DNA of 64,000 nt. Origin: Pseudomonadota bacterium (GTDB lineage: Bacteria; Pseudomonadota; Alphaproteobacteria; Acetobacterales; Acetobacteraceae). A program made the translations under genes and the position numbers. Each line of letters starts with the position of its first letter. Positions within the stretch are counted from its first letter, which is position 1. The stretch is taken from NCBI GenBank assembly GCA_021809435.1, contig JAKBAD010000001.1, positions 558,001 through 622,000 on the forward strand. Reading direction: 5' to 3'. Below, in pieces: positions 17,571 to 26,056 of this stretch. The notes under the pieces were generated by a model. The model worked only from the letters and a program-made list of their open reading frames with translations, was not told where the DNA came from and ran no database searches.

Positions 17571-18551
17571 TCAGCCCGGCTGAGGGATCAACCCCGCGGC
17601 CTCGGCCATCGCCCGGCTTTGCGCGATCGACTGGCTCACCATCAAGGCCGCGGCCAAGGCCCGCCGGCCGGCTTCGGCATCCACCATCACCGGCGCGCCA
17701 TCGAGCACCGAGGCAAAAAACGCCTCATGCTCGGCGGCCAGCGCGTCATGGTCCTGCCAGCCCGCCTGCTCCATGCCAAATTCCTCGAACCCCGGCAGCT
17801 TGTTGCCAATGCCGCGCCCCACCAGCGTCAGCTTGCGGGCCGAGAAATCGACGGTCAAATAGCCGGTCTGCGAAAAAATCCGCATCTTGCGCTCGGTTTT
17901 GAGCGAAATGCGGCTGGCGGTAATGGTCGCCACCGCGCCATTGGCAAAGCGTATGCGGGCATTGGCGATATCGTCATGCTCGCTCGCCACCGGCGCGCCC
18001 ACCGCGTCCACGCTCACCACGTCCGAGTCGGTCAGCGCCAGAATCAAATCCAGATCATGGATCATCAAATCCAGAATCACCGACACATCCGTGCCGCGCA
18101 CCTTGAACGGCGCAATCCGCACCGCCTCGATATAGAGCGGCTTGCCCATACGCTTCGAAACCGCCCCGTGCGCGGCCGAAAACCGCTCCAAATGCCCCAC
18201 CTGCAGCACCACGCCCTGGGCGCGCGCCAGGGCGCTCAGCGCGCTCGCCTGGTCCAGCGTGGCGGCAATCGGCTTTTCCACCAGCACATGCTTGCCCAGC
18301 CTCAAGGCCTTGGACGCCAAATCAAAATGATACTCAGCCGGCGCGGCGATCACCACCGCCTGGCTCTGGCTCAGCAGCTCGTCCAGCCCGAGCACCTTGC
18401 AGCCGGCCTCCCAGGCCACTTCCTTGGCGCGCTCGGGGTTGGCGTCATACAGCCCCACAAGCTTGGCGCGCGCCGCGCCCGCCAGTTTCAACGCATGATA
18501 CCGGCCGAAATGCCCGGCACCGACCAGCCCAACCTGTAAACGTTCGCTCAT
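17571..18551 (-). CDS. Gfo/Idh/MocA-family NAD(P)-dependent oxidoreductase
   Basis: Predicted sugar or sugar-nucleotide dehydrogenase, 326 residues. The N-terminal Rossmann fold opens VGLVGAGHFGRYHALKL. The catalytic-region HVLVEKPIA carries the conserved EKP, and the second domain has VILDLMIHDLDLILALT with the expected Asp-His. Members of this family in Gram-negatives include GnnA, which oxidises UDP-GlcNAc for 3-amino lipid A. Several alphaproteobacteria carry such a gene in lpx clusters, but here it stands alone, so that role is only a suggestion. It is divergent from secD. Confidence 0.88.
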   Translation of the reverse strand: MSERLQVGLVGAGHFGRYHALKLAGAARAKLVGLYDANPERAKEVAWEAGCKVLGLDELLSQSQAVVIAAPAEYHFDLASKALRLGKHVLVEKPIAATLDQASALSALARAQGVVLQVGHLERFSAAHGAVSKRMGKPLYIEAVRIAPFKVRGTDVSVILDLMIHDLDLILALTDSDVVSVDAVGAPVASEHDDIANARIRFANGAVATITASRISLKTERKMRIFSQTGYLTVDFSARKLTLVGRGIGNKLPGFEEFGMEQAGWQDHDALAAEHEAFFASVLDGAPVMVDAEAGRRALAAALMVSQSIAQSRAMAEAAGLIPQPG

Positions 18552-18637
18552 GTCCCTTCACTATTGCGGCCCGGGGTTGCGCGCAACGCCTCTCTTGTCC
18601 ATACCGCTATCGATTTCAGGTATCTACCGGAGCCGCC

Positions 18638-20215
18638 GTGCTTTACTTCACCCGCGCCAAGACGCTTGGCATCCTGTTCCTCTGCCTGCTGGGCGCGCTG
18701 CTGTGCCTGCCCAATCTCGGCGCGCGCCCAGCGGCCTTGCCGAGCTTCGTGCCCTGGAACCAGGTACATCTGGGGCTCGACCTCAAAGGCGGCTCCTACC
18801 TGCTCCTGCAAATCGACACGGCCGCCATCCAGAAGCAAGACATCAACAGCCTGGTCGACCAGACCCGCCAGACCCTGGTCAACGCCAAGCTCGGCTATAC
18901 CGGCCTGCACGGCGACGCGGCGGCCAATCAGGTGCAGTTCCACGCCCTGCCGGGCCAGGAGCAAGCCGACATGGCCGCGCTCCGCCCGCTCATCACCTAC
19001 GCCCCCAACTCGGCCAGCCCCTCGGTCACGCTCTCCCTCACGCCCGATGGCACCATCACCATCGCCGTGCCCCAGGCCACCCAGACCCAGCGCAACGCCC
19101 AGGCCATCACCCAGGCCATCACCATCATCGAGCGCCGCATCGACGGCTCAGGCGTCCTCAACGCCTCCATCGCCCGCCAGGGCGAGGATGAAATCGTCGT
19201 CCAGCTACCCGGCATTTCCGACCCTGAGCGCGTCAAAACCCTCATCGGCACCACCGCGCACATGACCTTCCAAATGGTCGACTCCAACGCCCCCCCCGGC
19301 CCGCTGGCGCCGCTGGGCGATGAAGTGCTGCCAATGTCGGACAATCCCCAGCAAAGTCTCACCGTGTTCTCCACCGTCGCCGTCGATGGCGCCGACCTCG
19401 AAAACGCCCAGGCCAGCACCGACCCGCAATCAGGCCAATGGGTGGTGAATTTCTCTCTCAACGCCCGCGGCGCGCGCGAATTCGCCGATGTCACCACCGC
19501 CAATGTCGGCAAGCTGTTCGCCATCGTGCTCGACGGCAAGATCATCGAAGCCCCGGTCATCCGCGAGCCCATCACCGGCGGCCAGGGTCAGATCTCGGGC
19601 AATTTCACCGCGCAAAGCGCCACCGACCTCGCCCTCCTGCTGCGCGCCGGCGCCCTGCCAGCGCCGCTCTCCATCGTCGAGGAACAATCCGTCGGCCCGG
19701 AGCTTGGCGCCGACGCCATCAAGGCCGGCGCCGCCGCGCTGGGGCTCGGCTTCGTGCTGGTGCTCGCCTTCATGGGCACGTTTTATGGCCTGTTCGGCTG
19801 GTTCGCCAACATCGCGCTGGTGGTCAATCTGCTGCTCATGCTGGCCATTCTCTCCATCATGGGCGCCACCCTCACGCTGCCCGGCATGGCGGGCATCCTG
19901 CTCACGCTCGGCATGGCGGTCGATGCCAACGTGCTCATCAATGAGCGCGTGCGCGAGGAAACCAAGCTCGGCAAAAAACCCCTCGCCGCGCTCGAGGCCG
20001 GCTACAAGCGCGCCTACGCCACCATCATCGACAGTAACGTGACCACGCTGCTGGCCCATATCACGCTGTTCATCTTCGGCTCGCCGCCGGTGCGCGGCTT
20101 CGCGGTCACCATCTGCGTCGGCATCATCACCACCATCTTCACGGCCACCGTGCTGGTGCGCCTCATCACCGCGCGCTGGTACATCGCCCGCCGTCCGGCC
20201 CAACTCCCCGTCTGA
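18638..20215 (+). CDS. secD: Protein translocase subunit SecD
   Basis: Membrane component of the SecDF complex that uses the proton gradient to help pull preproteins through SecYEG. The 525-residue protein has an N-terminal helix, the signature LGLDLKGGSYLLLQID and the large periplasmic P1 domain (ERRIDGSGVLNASIARQGEDEIVVQLPG). The C-terminal five-helix block starts VEEQSVGPELGADAIKAG and contains GMAVDANVLINERVREE. secF follows 11 bases later. The usual upstream yajC is not in this neighbourhood. Confidence 0.97.
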   Translation: MLYFTRAKTLGILFLCLLGALLCLPNLGARPAALPSFVPWNQVHLGLDLKGGSYLLLQIDTAAIQKQDINSLVDQTRQTLVNAKLGYTGLHGDAAANQVQFHALPGQEQADMAALRPLITYAPNSASPSVTLSLTPDGTITIAVPQATQTQRNAQAITQAITIIERRIDGSGVLNASIARQGEDEIVVQLPGISDPERVKTLIGTTAHMTFQMVDSNAPPGPLAPLGDEVLPMSDNPQQSLTVFSTVAVDGADLENAQASTDPQSGQWVVNFSLNARGAREFADVTTANVGKLFAIVLDGKIIEAPVIREPITGGQGQISGNFTAQSATDLALLLRAGALPAPLSIVEEQSVGPELGADAIKAGAAALGLGFVLVLAFMGTFYGLFGWFANIALVVNLLLMLAILSIMGATLTLPGMAGILLTLGMAVDANVLINERVREETKLGKKPLAALEAGYKRAYATIIDSNVTTLLAHITLFIFGSPPVRGFAVTICVGIITTIFTATVLVRLITARWYIARRPAQLPV

Positions 20216-20226
20216 GGCGACCCGAC

Positions 20227-21174
20227 ATGTTCTACCGTCCGCTTTTCCGCTTCGTCCCCGACGGCACCAAAATCCGCTTCATGCGCGGTCGCTTCGCCGG
20301 GCTCATCACCTCGGCGGTGCTCTCCACCGCCTCGCTCATCCTGTTCTTCCATCCCGGCCTCAATATGGGGCTCGATTTCAAGGGCGGCGTGGTGCTCGAG
20401 GTTCACACCCAAGCCCCGGCCAATTTCCCCGGCCTGCGCGCGGCCCTGGCCAGCGCCGGGCTCGCCGATGCCAATTTGCAATCCTTCGGCACCGATGGCC
20501 AAGGCGTGCTCATCTCGCTGGAATCCCGCGCAACCGCCGCCCAAACCCAAACCGCCATCACCGAGGCCGAAACCGCCCTCAACGCCGCGGCCCCGGGCGC
20601 CAAAATCCTCTCCACCCAGGCGGTCGGCGCCTCCGTATCGCACCAGCTCTTCGCCCAGGGCCTCGAGGCGCTGGGGCTCAGCTTCACCATGATCCTGATC
20701 TATATCTGGTTCCGCTTCGAGTGGCAGTTCGCGGTCGGCGCGGTGGCCACCTTGGTGCTCGACACCACCAAGGCCGTCGGCTTCATGGTGCTCACCCGCA
20801 TCCCGTTCGACCTCGTCACCATCGCCGCCATCCTCACCGTCATCGGCTATTCCACCAACGACAAGGTGGTGGTCTATGACCGCGTGCGCGAGAATCTGCG
20901 CAAATACAAATCCATGCCGCTGCGCGACCTGATCGACCTCTCGATCAACGAAACCCTGAACCGCACGCTTGGCACCTCGGGCACGGTGTTCCTGGCCGCG
21001 CTGCCCCTGGCGCTGTTTGGTGGCTCCGCGCTCTCGGGTTTCGCCTGGATCATGCTGTTCGGCATCGTGGTCGGCACCTCCTCCTCCATCTTCATCGCCG
21101 CGCCCATTTTGCTGTTCCTGGGCGAGCACCGGCTGCGCCGCTCGGCCACATTGCCCAAGGCGCATGGCAATTAG
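20227..21174 (+). CDS. secF: Protein translocase subunit SecF
   Basis: Partner of SecD, 315 residues with six predicted membrane helices. Landmarks are the N-terminal MRGRFAGLITSAVL helix, GLDFKGGVVLEV, IYIWFRFEWQFAVGAVATLVLDTTKAVGF, and VIGYSTNDKVVVYDRVRENLRK. Last comes LNRTLGTSGTVFLAALPLALFGGSALSGFAWIMLFGIVVGT with the conserved ETLNRT-type loop. It is co-transcribed with secD and the two likely form one operon. Confidence 0.97.
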   Translation: MFYRPLFRFVPDGTKIRFMRGRFAGLITSAVLSTASLILFFHPGLNMGLDFKGGVVLEVHTQAPANFPGLRAALASAGLADANLQSFGTDGQGVLISLESRATAAQTQTAITEAETALNAAAPGAKILSTQAVGASVSHQLFAQGLEALGLSFTMILIYIWFRFEWQFAVGAVATLVLDTTKAVGFMVLTRIPFDLVTIAAILTVIGYSTNDKVVVYDRVRENLRKYKSMPLRDLIDLSINETLNRTLGTSGTVFLAALPLALFGGSALSGFAWIMLFGIVVGTSSSIFIAAPILLFLGEHRLRRSATLPKAHGN

Positions 21175-21259
21175 CCCGGCTTTAAGCTTTTGAGTTTTTT
21201 CATCGCCGGAGCAACAACCGGTCTGTTATGCAGGCCGGCATAATCCCGGACCCAGTCTC

Positions 21260-21988
21260 ATGCCCTCTTCTCGCGGCGCCCAGCTTCTGGCCTCCCTCCG
21301 CCTGCTCTACCAGCCCGTGGTGCGCCTCGCCGACGGCACGCCCAGCTCCGCCGAGGTTCTGGCCCGCTTCGCCGGCGATAATGGTGAAATCACCGGCCCC
21401 GCCGGCTTGTTGGCGGCAATGTCCGATGGTCCCAGCGCCATCGGGCTGAGCGTGGCCCTCATGCGCCAAGGGCTGGCCGACCACGCCGCCGCGGGGCTGG
21501 CCGCGCTGAACCTGCCCCTCGCCTTCAACCTCAAGCTCGATGCCCTGCTCCACCCGGCCCTGCTCGGCCATGTGCTGGCCCTATGCGCCGAGTTCAGCCT
21601 GCCCCCCGCGCAGCTCCGCCTGGAACTCACCGAGGATCAGCCCGTCCACGACCTCGCCGCCACCAGCCACATCATTACCGCCCTGCACCAAGCCGGCTTC
21701 GCCCTGGCGCTCGATGACATCACCCCCGCCATGCCCCACCTCGAAGCCCTGATGGATATGCCGATTTCCGCCGTCAAGCTCGATAAATCCCTGCTTTCAG
21801 GCGCCGATGCGTTTCTCTCCCGCATCATCCCCCACGCCCGCGCGCGCGGCTTGGCGGTGATTGCCGAAGGCATCGAAACCCGCGCCCAGCACGAGGCCAT
21901 GCGCGCCAACGGCGCCACCCACGGCCAGGGTTTTTACTACGCCAAACCCCTCTCCGCCGCCGCGCTGGGGGCGTTTTTGCGGCGCTGA
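21260..21988 (+). CDS. Divergent EAL-domain protein (c-di-GMP phosphodiesterase family)
   Basis: Stand-alone EAL domain, 242 residues, without sensory domain or signal peptide. Recognisable positions are the EVL-variant of the EAL motif (SSAEVLARF), a Glu in LRLELTEDQ, the Asp-Asp pair in ALALDDI, the Lys in VKLDKSLL, AEGIET and the closing GQGFYYAKPLS. The loop after the DD pair (ITPAMPHLEAL) lacks the standard FGTGYSS sequence needed for metal and dimer contacts. The protein may therefore be weakly active or a c-di-GMP binder. It converges on the MBL gene. Confidence 0.85.
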   Translation: MPSSRGAQLLASLRLLYQPVVRLADGTPSSAEVLARFAGDNGEITGPAGLLAAMSDGPSAIGLSVALMRQGLADHAAAGLAALNLPLAFNLKLDALLHPALLGHVLALCAEFSLPPAQLRLELTEDQPVHDLAATSHIITALHQAGFALALDDITPAMPHLEALMDMPISAVKLDKSLLSGADAFLSRIIPHARARGLAVIAEGIETRAQHEAMRANGATHGQGFYYAKPLSAAALGAFLRR

Positions 21989-22043
21989 GCCGGTAAGCTC
22001 CCAAGCCTGGGGAGAGGATTGTAATCAAACAAGCAAGAGAATC

Positions 22044-22086
22044 GGCCCCTTTTTTGTAAAAAAGAGGCGGCCCCAAAAAACTTTTG
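22044..22086 (-). repeat. Terminator-like repeat element, inverted copy
   Basis: Read on the minus strand this is CAAAAGTTTTTTGGGGCCGCC followed by a CTTTTTTACAAAAAAGG hairpin, nearly identical to the element at 24726-24768 but in the opposite orientation. It lies in the convergent gap after the EAL gene and before the MBL stop, so it probably terminates one or both transcripts. Confidence 0.75.
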
Positions 22087-22098
22087 AAACTTAAATTC

Positions 22099-23091
22099 TT
22101 AAGGGCTGAGCGCGAAGCAGCGCCGCGAATCATCGAGCAGCCGCTCCCCCTCCTTGCCGCCCCGCCCAAAACGCTGGCTCAACGCCTCCGCCATCACCAG
22201 CGTATCGTCATGCAGCTCAGCTTCCGGCTCATGCTCCACCGCCCGCCCCTCGGCCTTCAACTTCAGCAAATGCGCCAGCACATTGCGCTGCGCCGCCGCC
22301 TTCAGCATCGGGTCGGTCTTGTGATAAAGCTCCTGCGCCAGCGCCGCGATCGACCAGCCCCGCCCATTCAGCGCCGCCAAAATCGACCGCTCGCGCGCCT
22401 TGCGGTGCGCCAGCATCTCCGCCACCAGCTCGCGCGGCCGCTCAAGCAACGGGCCATGGGCGCTCAAATACACATCGTCATCACGCGCCAGCAGCTTCTC
22501 CAGCGAGCGGTAATAATCGAGCATATCACCCTCGGGCGGCGACACGATGGAAGACGACCAACTCATCACATGATCGCCCGAAAACAGCACCTTCACGCCA
22601 GTCTCGGTGTAAAATTCATAGCATAAATGGTCGGCCGCGTGCCCCGGCGTGTGCACCGCCTTGAACCCACCAATATGCGTGCCGTCATTAAGCGCCAGAT
22701 CGGGCGCAAACCCCGCCCGCGCGCTCACCGCATAAGCCGCCACCGGCGCCCCGGTGCGGGCCTGCAAATCAGCCACGCCCCCCCAATGGTCGGCATGGCT
22801 GTGGGTGAGCAGAATCCGCAGAACCGGCACATCGCCGGCGGCGCGCAAAATATCTTCCGTGTGCGCCAAGCTCTTGGGCCCCGGATCAATCACCGTCAGC
22901 CCATCGGCTTCCTCGATCAGAAAGCTGTTGGTGCCATGATAGGTCATCACGCCCGGATTATCCGCGACCACGCGCCGGATTCCGGGCATCACATCCTGCG
23001 CCACGCCCCTCGGCGGCACATCTTCTTGCAAGAACGCCATAAACCCATCATGCCGCGCCGCAACAGCCTCTGCAAACGCTAACGTCTGCAT
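22099..23091 (-). CDS. MBL-fold metallo-hydrolase
   Basis: Predicted zinc-dependent hydrolase of the metallo-beta-lactamase fold, LACTB2-like, 330 residues. The core is YHGTNSFLIEEADGLTVIDPG, the metal motif LLTHSHADHWGGVADL, the later His in VHTPGHAADH and the Asp in VLFSGDHVM, plus the distal LSAHGP. After residue about 210 comes a winged-helix-like C-terminal segment (AALAQELYHKTDPMLKAAAQRNVLAHLLKL), typical of this subgroup. A shorter start at 23040 (MAFLQEDVPPRG) is equally possible, as neither has a strong ribosome site. Confidence 0.9.
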   Translation of the reverse strand: MQTLAFAEAVAARHDGFMAFLQEDVPPRGVAQDVMPGIRRVVADNPGVMTYHGTNSFLIEEADGLTVIDPGPKSLAHTEDILRAAGDVPVLRILLTHSHADHWGGVADLQARTGAPVAAYAVSARAGFAPDLALNDGTHIGGFKAVHTPGHAADHLCYEFYTETGVKVLFSGDHVMSWSSSIVSPPEGDMLDYYRSLEKLLARDDDVYLSAHGPLLERPRELVAEMLAHRKARERSILAALNGRGWSIAALAQELYHKTDPMLKAAAQRNVLAHLLKLKAEGRAVEHEPEAELHDDTLVMAEALSQRFGRGGKEGERLLDDSRRCFALSP

Positions 23092-23120
23092 AGCGTAAAC
23101 GTCAGCCCTGCGTTACGATC

Positions 23121-23288
23121 TTATCCGAAATTATAAAGCGTCCATAACACGGCCAGCACGGCCAGCGCGCATAACGTGCCCAACACCGCCAGGCGCAAAT
23201 TATGGTGCGCCGGCTCACGTGAGATGGCCCGGTGCGGCGGGTCTTGGGTGGCGCGGGTTGAAACCGCGGGAAACTCTTTCGTATTCAT
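23121..23288 (-). CDS. Small single-pass membrane protein
   Basis: A 55-residue hypothetical protein. The N-terminal half is hydrophilic and basic (about residues 1-32), followed by one membrane helix LRLAVLGTLCALAVLAVLWTLYNF ending two residues before the stop. That arrangement fits a tail-anchored or C-in protein. The start ATG at 23286-23288 has GGGGGATAAGG just upstream. It is located 30 bases upstream of the MBL gene on the same strand, so the two may be co-transcribed. No function can be proposed. Confidence 0.6.
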   Translation of the reverse strand: MNTKEFPAVSTRATQDPPHRAISREPAHHNLRLAVLGTLCALAVLAVLWTLYNFG

Positions 23289-23448
23289 GGCCTTATCCCC
23301 CAAAGCCGCCATGGCGTCTCAAGCCATCTCGCGGCCTGGTTGCTGTTCTTGTGGGCCAATTATGCGCGCGTCCCGGCGTTCTTGGCAACAAAAACCCGCA
23401 AGCCGGCGCCGCTTGCCCTGGCCACGCTGTGCTGGCTACTCTCATGCC

Positions 23449-24708
23449 ATGACCCTGCCGGACCCCGACGCCGCCCTGCGGCGTAATTTACGCCGTCACC
23501 AGTCCATGGCCTCCGGGCTGCTCGGCCTCATGGCTGTTTCGTTCGGCGCCTCGCTCGCCCTGCCCCACGGCCCTGCCGCCGAGTTGCTGCTCGAGGCCAG
23601 CAAGGCCGGCGTCATTGGCGGCGTGGCCGACTGGTTCGCCGTCACCGCCTTGTTTCGCCATCCGCTTGGCCTGCCCATTCCCCACACCGCCATTCTGCCC
23701 GCCCAAAAAGAGCGGCTGGGCAATGCGCTTGGGCGTTTCATCGCCAATCATGTGGTTACCGAGGCCGATGTGAAAAAAGCCCTCGCCACGCTCGACAGCC
23801 CCAGCCTCATCCGGCGGTTTTTATCTGAAAGCACCACCACCCGCCCGCTGGCCGAGGCCCTGAGTTCCATGCTGCCGCGCCTGCTGGCCTCCATCGAAGA
23901 TGGCCGGGCGCGCCGCCTGCTCGCCCGTCTGCTGCCCAAGCTGCTGGGCGGCCAGGCTTCGGGCATCATCGTCGCGCGCGTGCTCCAGGGGCTGGTGGCG
24001 GGCGGCAAACACCAGGAAGTTTTCTCCTTCATCATCCAGAATTTAAAAGAAACCCTCCTGGCCCGCGAGGAGCTTCTGCGCGAGGCGATCAAGGAGCGCG
24101 TATCTGAGCAGGGCGGCAAGCTGGTGGGCTGGGCTTTGGGCGCCACGGTGGCCAAGCGCGTGCTCACGGCGGTCAACCAGGAGCTTGAGCGCATCACCCC
24201 CGATAGTTCTGAAATGCGCGAGGCGTTTGATGAATGGGTGCGGCGCGAGATCGACCGGCTGGAAACCGACCCCGCCCGCGCGGCGGAGCTGGGCGGGGCG
24301 GTGAAATCGGTGCTCTCGCACGAGACCGTGCGCGCCTGGGCGTGGGACATTTGGGCCCGCCTGCGCCGGGCGCTGGAGCTTGATGCCGCCAACCCCCATG
24401 GGCGCAGCGTGGCGGTGATCGAGAGCGCGCTTGCCTCGCTCTCCGACAGTCTGGAGCGAGATGCCAGCGCCAAGGCGCGGGTGGATTCGGCCTTCCAATC
24501 CCTCATCCTGCGCGCCCTGCCCGCCCTGCAAACCGAGGGCGCGGCCTATATTGGCCGGGTGGTGGGCGCGTGGGATACCCGCACCATCACCGAAAAACTG
24601 GAGTTGCGGGTCGGCAAGGACCTGCAATTCATCCGCATCAACGGCACGCTGGTCGGGTTCGTGCTCGGCCTCGCCTTTGCCGGCGCGCAATTGCTGGCCG
24701 GCAAATAA
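23449..24708 (+). CDS. DUF445-family membrane-associated protein
   Basis: A 419-residue protein of the DUF445 (YjiN-like) family, function unknown. The hallmark is the N-terminal helix plus EASKAGVIGGVADWFAVTALFRHPLGLPIPHTAILPAQKERLGNALGRFIANH. A long helical middle follows, and the C-terminus returns to the membrane with RINGTLVGFVLGLAFAGAQLL. The ATG at 23449 gives a normal N-terminus; an upstream extension is without homology. Base composition changes inside the gene from C-rich to G-rich on the given strand. Confidence 0.93.
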   Translation: MTLPDPDAALRRNLRRHQSMASGLLGLMAVSFGASLALPHGPAAELLLEASKAGVIGGVADWFAVTALFRHPLGLPIPHTAILPAQKERLGNALGRFIANHVVTEADVKKALATLDSPSLIRRFLSESTTTRPLAEALSSMLPRLLASIEDGRARRLLARLLPKLLGGQASGIIVARVLQGLVAGGKHQEVFSFIIQNLKETLLAREELLREAIKERVSEQGGKLVGWALGATVAKRVLTAVNQELERITPDSSEMREAFDEWVRREIDRLETDPARAAELGGAVKSVLSHETVRAWAWDIWARLRRALELDAANPHGRSVAVIESALASLSDSLERDASAKARVDSAFQSLILRALPALQTEGAAYIGRVVGAWDTRTITEKLELRVGKDLQFIRINGTLVGFVLGLAFAGAQLLAGK

Positions 24709-24725
24709 CCCCCTTAACCTCAATC

Positions 24726-24768
24726 AAAAGTTTTTTGGGGCCGCCCCTTTTTTACAAAAAAGGGGCGG
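24726..24768 (+). repeat. Terminator-like repeat element after the DUF445 gene
   Basis: AAAAGTTTTTTGGGG leads into a perfect 13-bp palindrome with a two-base centre (24741-24768: CCGCCCC plus T6 and its complement). It is the best copy of a family also seen at 22044-22086 (inverted), with looser relatives at 47366-47395 and 52322-52472. It probably acts as a terminator between the convergent DUF445 and FAH genes. The AT-rich rest of the gap up to 24831 holds no gene. Confidence 0.75.
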
Positions 24769-24831
24769 AGTCAGCTCGCGAACAAGGCACTACACCTAAA
24801 ATTTTACCGTATTTTCAAAAAACTACCCCCT

Positions 24832-25518
24832 CTAAACAACCCGCGTCCGCACCTCGCCCACCCCCGCGATCCGCCCCAGCAGCTCATCGCCCCGCGTCAC
24901 CGGGCCAACGCCCTCGGGCGTGCCGGTAAAAATCAAATCCCCGGGCTTGAGCGTCACCAGCGTGGAGAGCGCCGCGATAATCCCCGCCACCGGCCAAATC
25001 TGATCCGCCAAATCGCCCTGCTGGCGCCGCTCGCCATTGACCTCCAGCGCAATCTCTCCCGCCGCCGGGTGGCCAATCTCAGCGGCCGGGGCAATCTCGC
25101 CAATGGGGGCAGAGGCATCAAACCCCTTGGCCATGTCCCATGGGCGGCGGGCGGCCTTGGCTTCGTCCTGCACATCGCGGCGGGTCATATCCAGCCCCAC
25201 CGCATAGCCAAACACATGGTCCAACGCCGCCGCCTCGGCAATCTCGGTGCCGCCCGCGCCAATCGCCACCACCAGCTCCACCTCATGGTGCAAATTCCGC
25301 GTCGCCGGCGGGTAAGCCATGGCCGCGCCGCCCGTTACCAGCGCATCGGCCGGTTTGGAGAAAAAGAACGGCGCTTCGCGGTTGGGATCGCCGCCCATTT
25401 CGCGGGCATGGGCGGCATAGTTGCGCCCCACGCAAAACACCCGCCGCACCGCGAACAGCCCACCGCCGCGCACCGCCACCGCCACCGGCTGGGGCGGCGC
25501 AACCACATAACTAGGCAA
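24832..25518 (-). CDS. Fumarylacetoacetate hydrolase (FAH) family protein
   Basis: FAH-fold enzyme, 228 residues, acting on a 2-oxo/diketo acid (for example acylpyruvase or 5-oxopent-3-ene-tricarboxylate decarboxylase type). Motifs are [32 protein letters not shown], the metal site [24 protein letters not shown], and [19 protein letters not shown]. The TTG at 25516-25518 is favoured: a perfect AAGGAGG lies six bases upstream and the resulting [11 protein letters not shown] matches the short form of the family. It is divergent from the IalB-like gene. Confidence 0.92.
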   Translation of the reverse strand: MPSYVVAPPQPVAVAVRGGGLFAVRRVFCVGRNYAAHAREMGGDPNREAPFFFSKPADALVTGGAAMAYPPATRNLHHEVELVVAIGAGGTEIAEAAALDHVFGYAVGLDMTRRDVQDEAKAARRPWDMAKGFDASAPIGEIAPAAEIGHPAAGEIALEVNGERRQQGDLADQIWPVAGIIAALSTLVTLKPGDLIFTGTPEGVGPVTRGDELLGRIAGVGEVRTRVV

Positions 25519-25570
25519 TGAAACCTCCTTTAACTTGGAACCCGGCGAGGCTTCGTCTATCAGATGAGAT

Positions 25571-26056
25571 ATGAAACGCCTTACCCTTGCCGCTCTTTTG
25601 GCGCTAACCCCGCTCACCGTGCAAGCCGCGCAGCCCTCCGCCCTGGGGGTATACGGCGCCTGGACGGCCGCTTCCCTCGGCTCTGGCAAATCCCGGATCT
25701 GCTACGCCTTCACGCGCGCGCGAGGGTCGTCGATCGCCCTTCACCCCCGCGGCACCGCCATGCTGGCGGTGACCGAGCGTCATGGCGCCCCCGATGAGGT
25801 GTCGGTCACACCCGGCTACACCTACCCCAAATTCGCCAAGGTCGAACTCACCTCCGGCCGCACCCGCGTCACCTTCTCTCCCGCTGGCCAAAACGCCTAC
25901 ACCGCCGATAACAGCCGCGCCGTCGCCGCTTTCCGCGCGGGCAGCACCGCCGAGGTCACCGCCACCTCCCCCGATCACGGCCGCATGGTCACCGACCATT
26001 ACTCCCTCGCCGGCTTCTCCGCCGCCTATGGCGCCATTAAACGAGCCTGCCCGTGA
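25571..26056 (+). CDS. Invasion-associated locus B (IalB)-like periplasmic protein
   Basis: A 161-residue secreted protein. A signal peptide ([19 protein letters not shown]) precedes an IalB-type domain with [25 protein letters not shown], two Cys (C near residue 43 and CP at the end), and [17 protein letters not shown]. IalB was named in Bartonella, but homologues are widespread in free-living alphaproteobacteria and do not imply virulence. Its stop overlaps the rlmN start by 4 bases. The IalB-rlmN order is recurrent in this class. Confidence 0.85.
   Translation: MKRLTLAALLALTPLTVQAAQPSALGVYGAWTAASLGSGKSRICYAFTRARGSSIALHPRGTAMLAVTERHGAPDEVSVTPGYTYPKFAKVELTSGRTRVTFSPAGQNAYTADNSRAVAAFRAGSTAEVTATSPDHGRMVTDHYSLAGFSAAYGAIKRACP

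Noticed and set aside
23100-23125. DnaA-box-like TTATCCGAA
   Set aside because: Only 7 of 9 bases match the consensus and it is a single occurrence, so it does not support an origin on its own.
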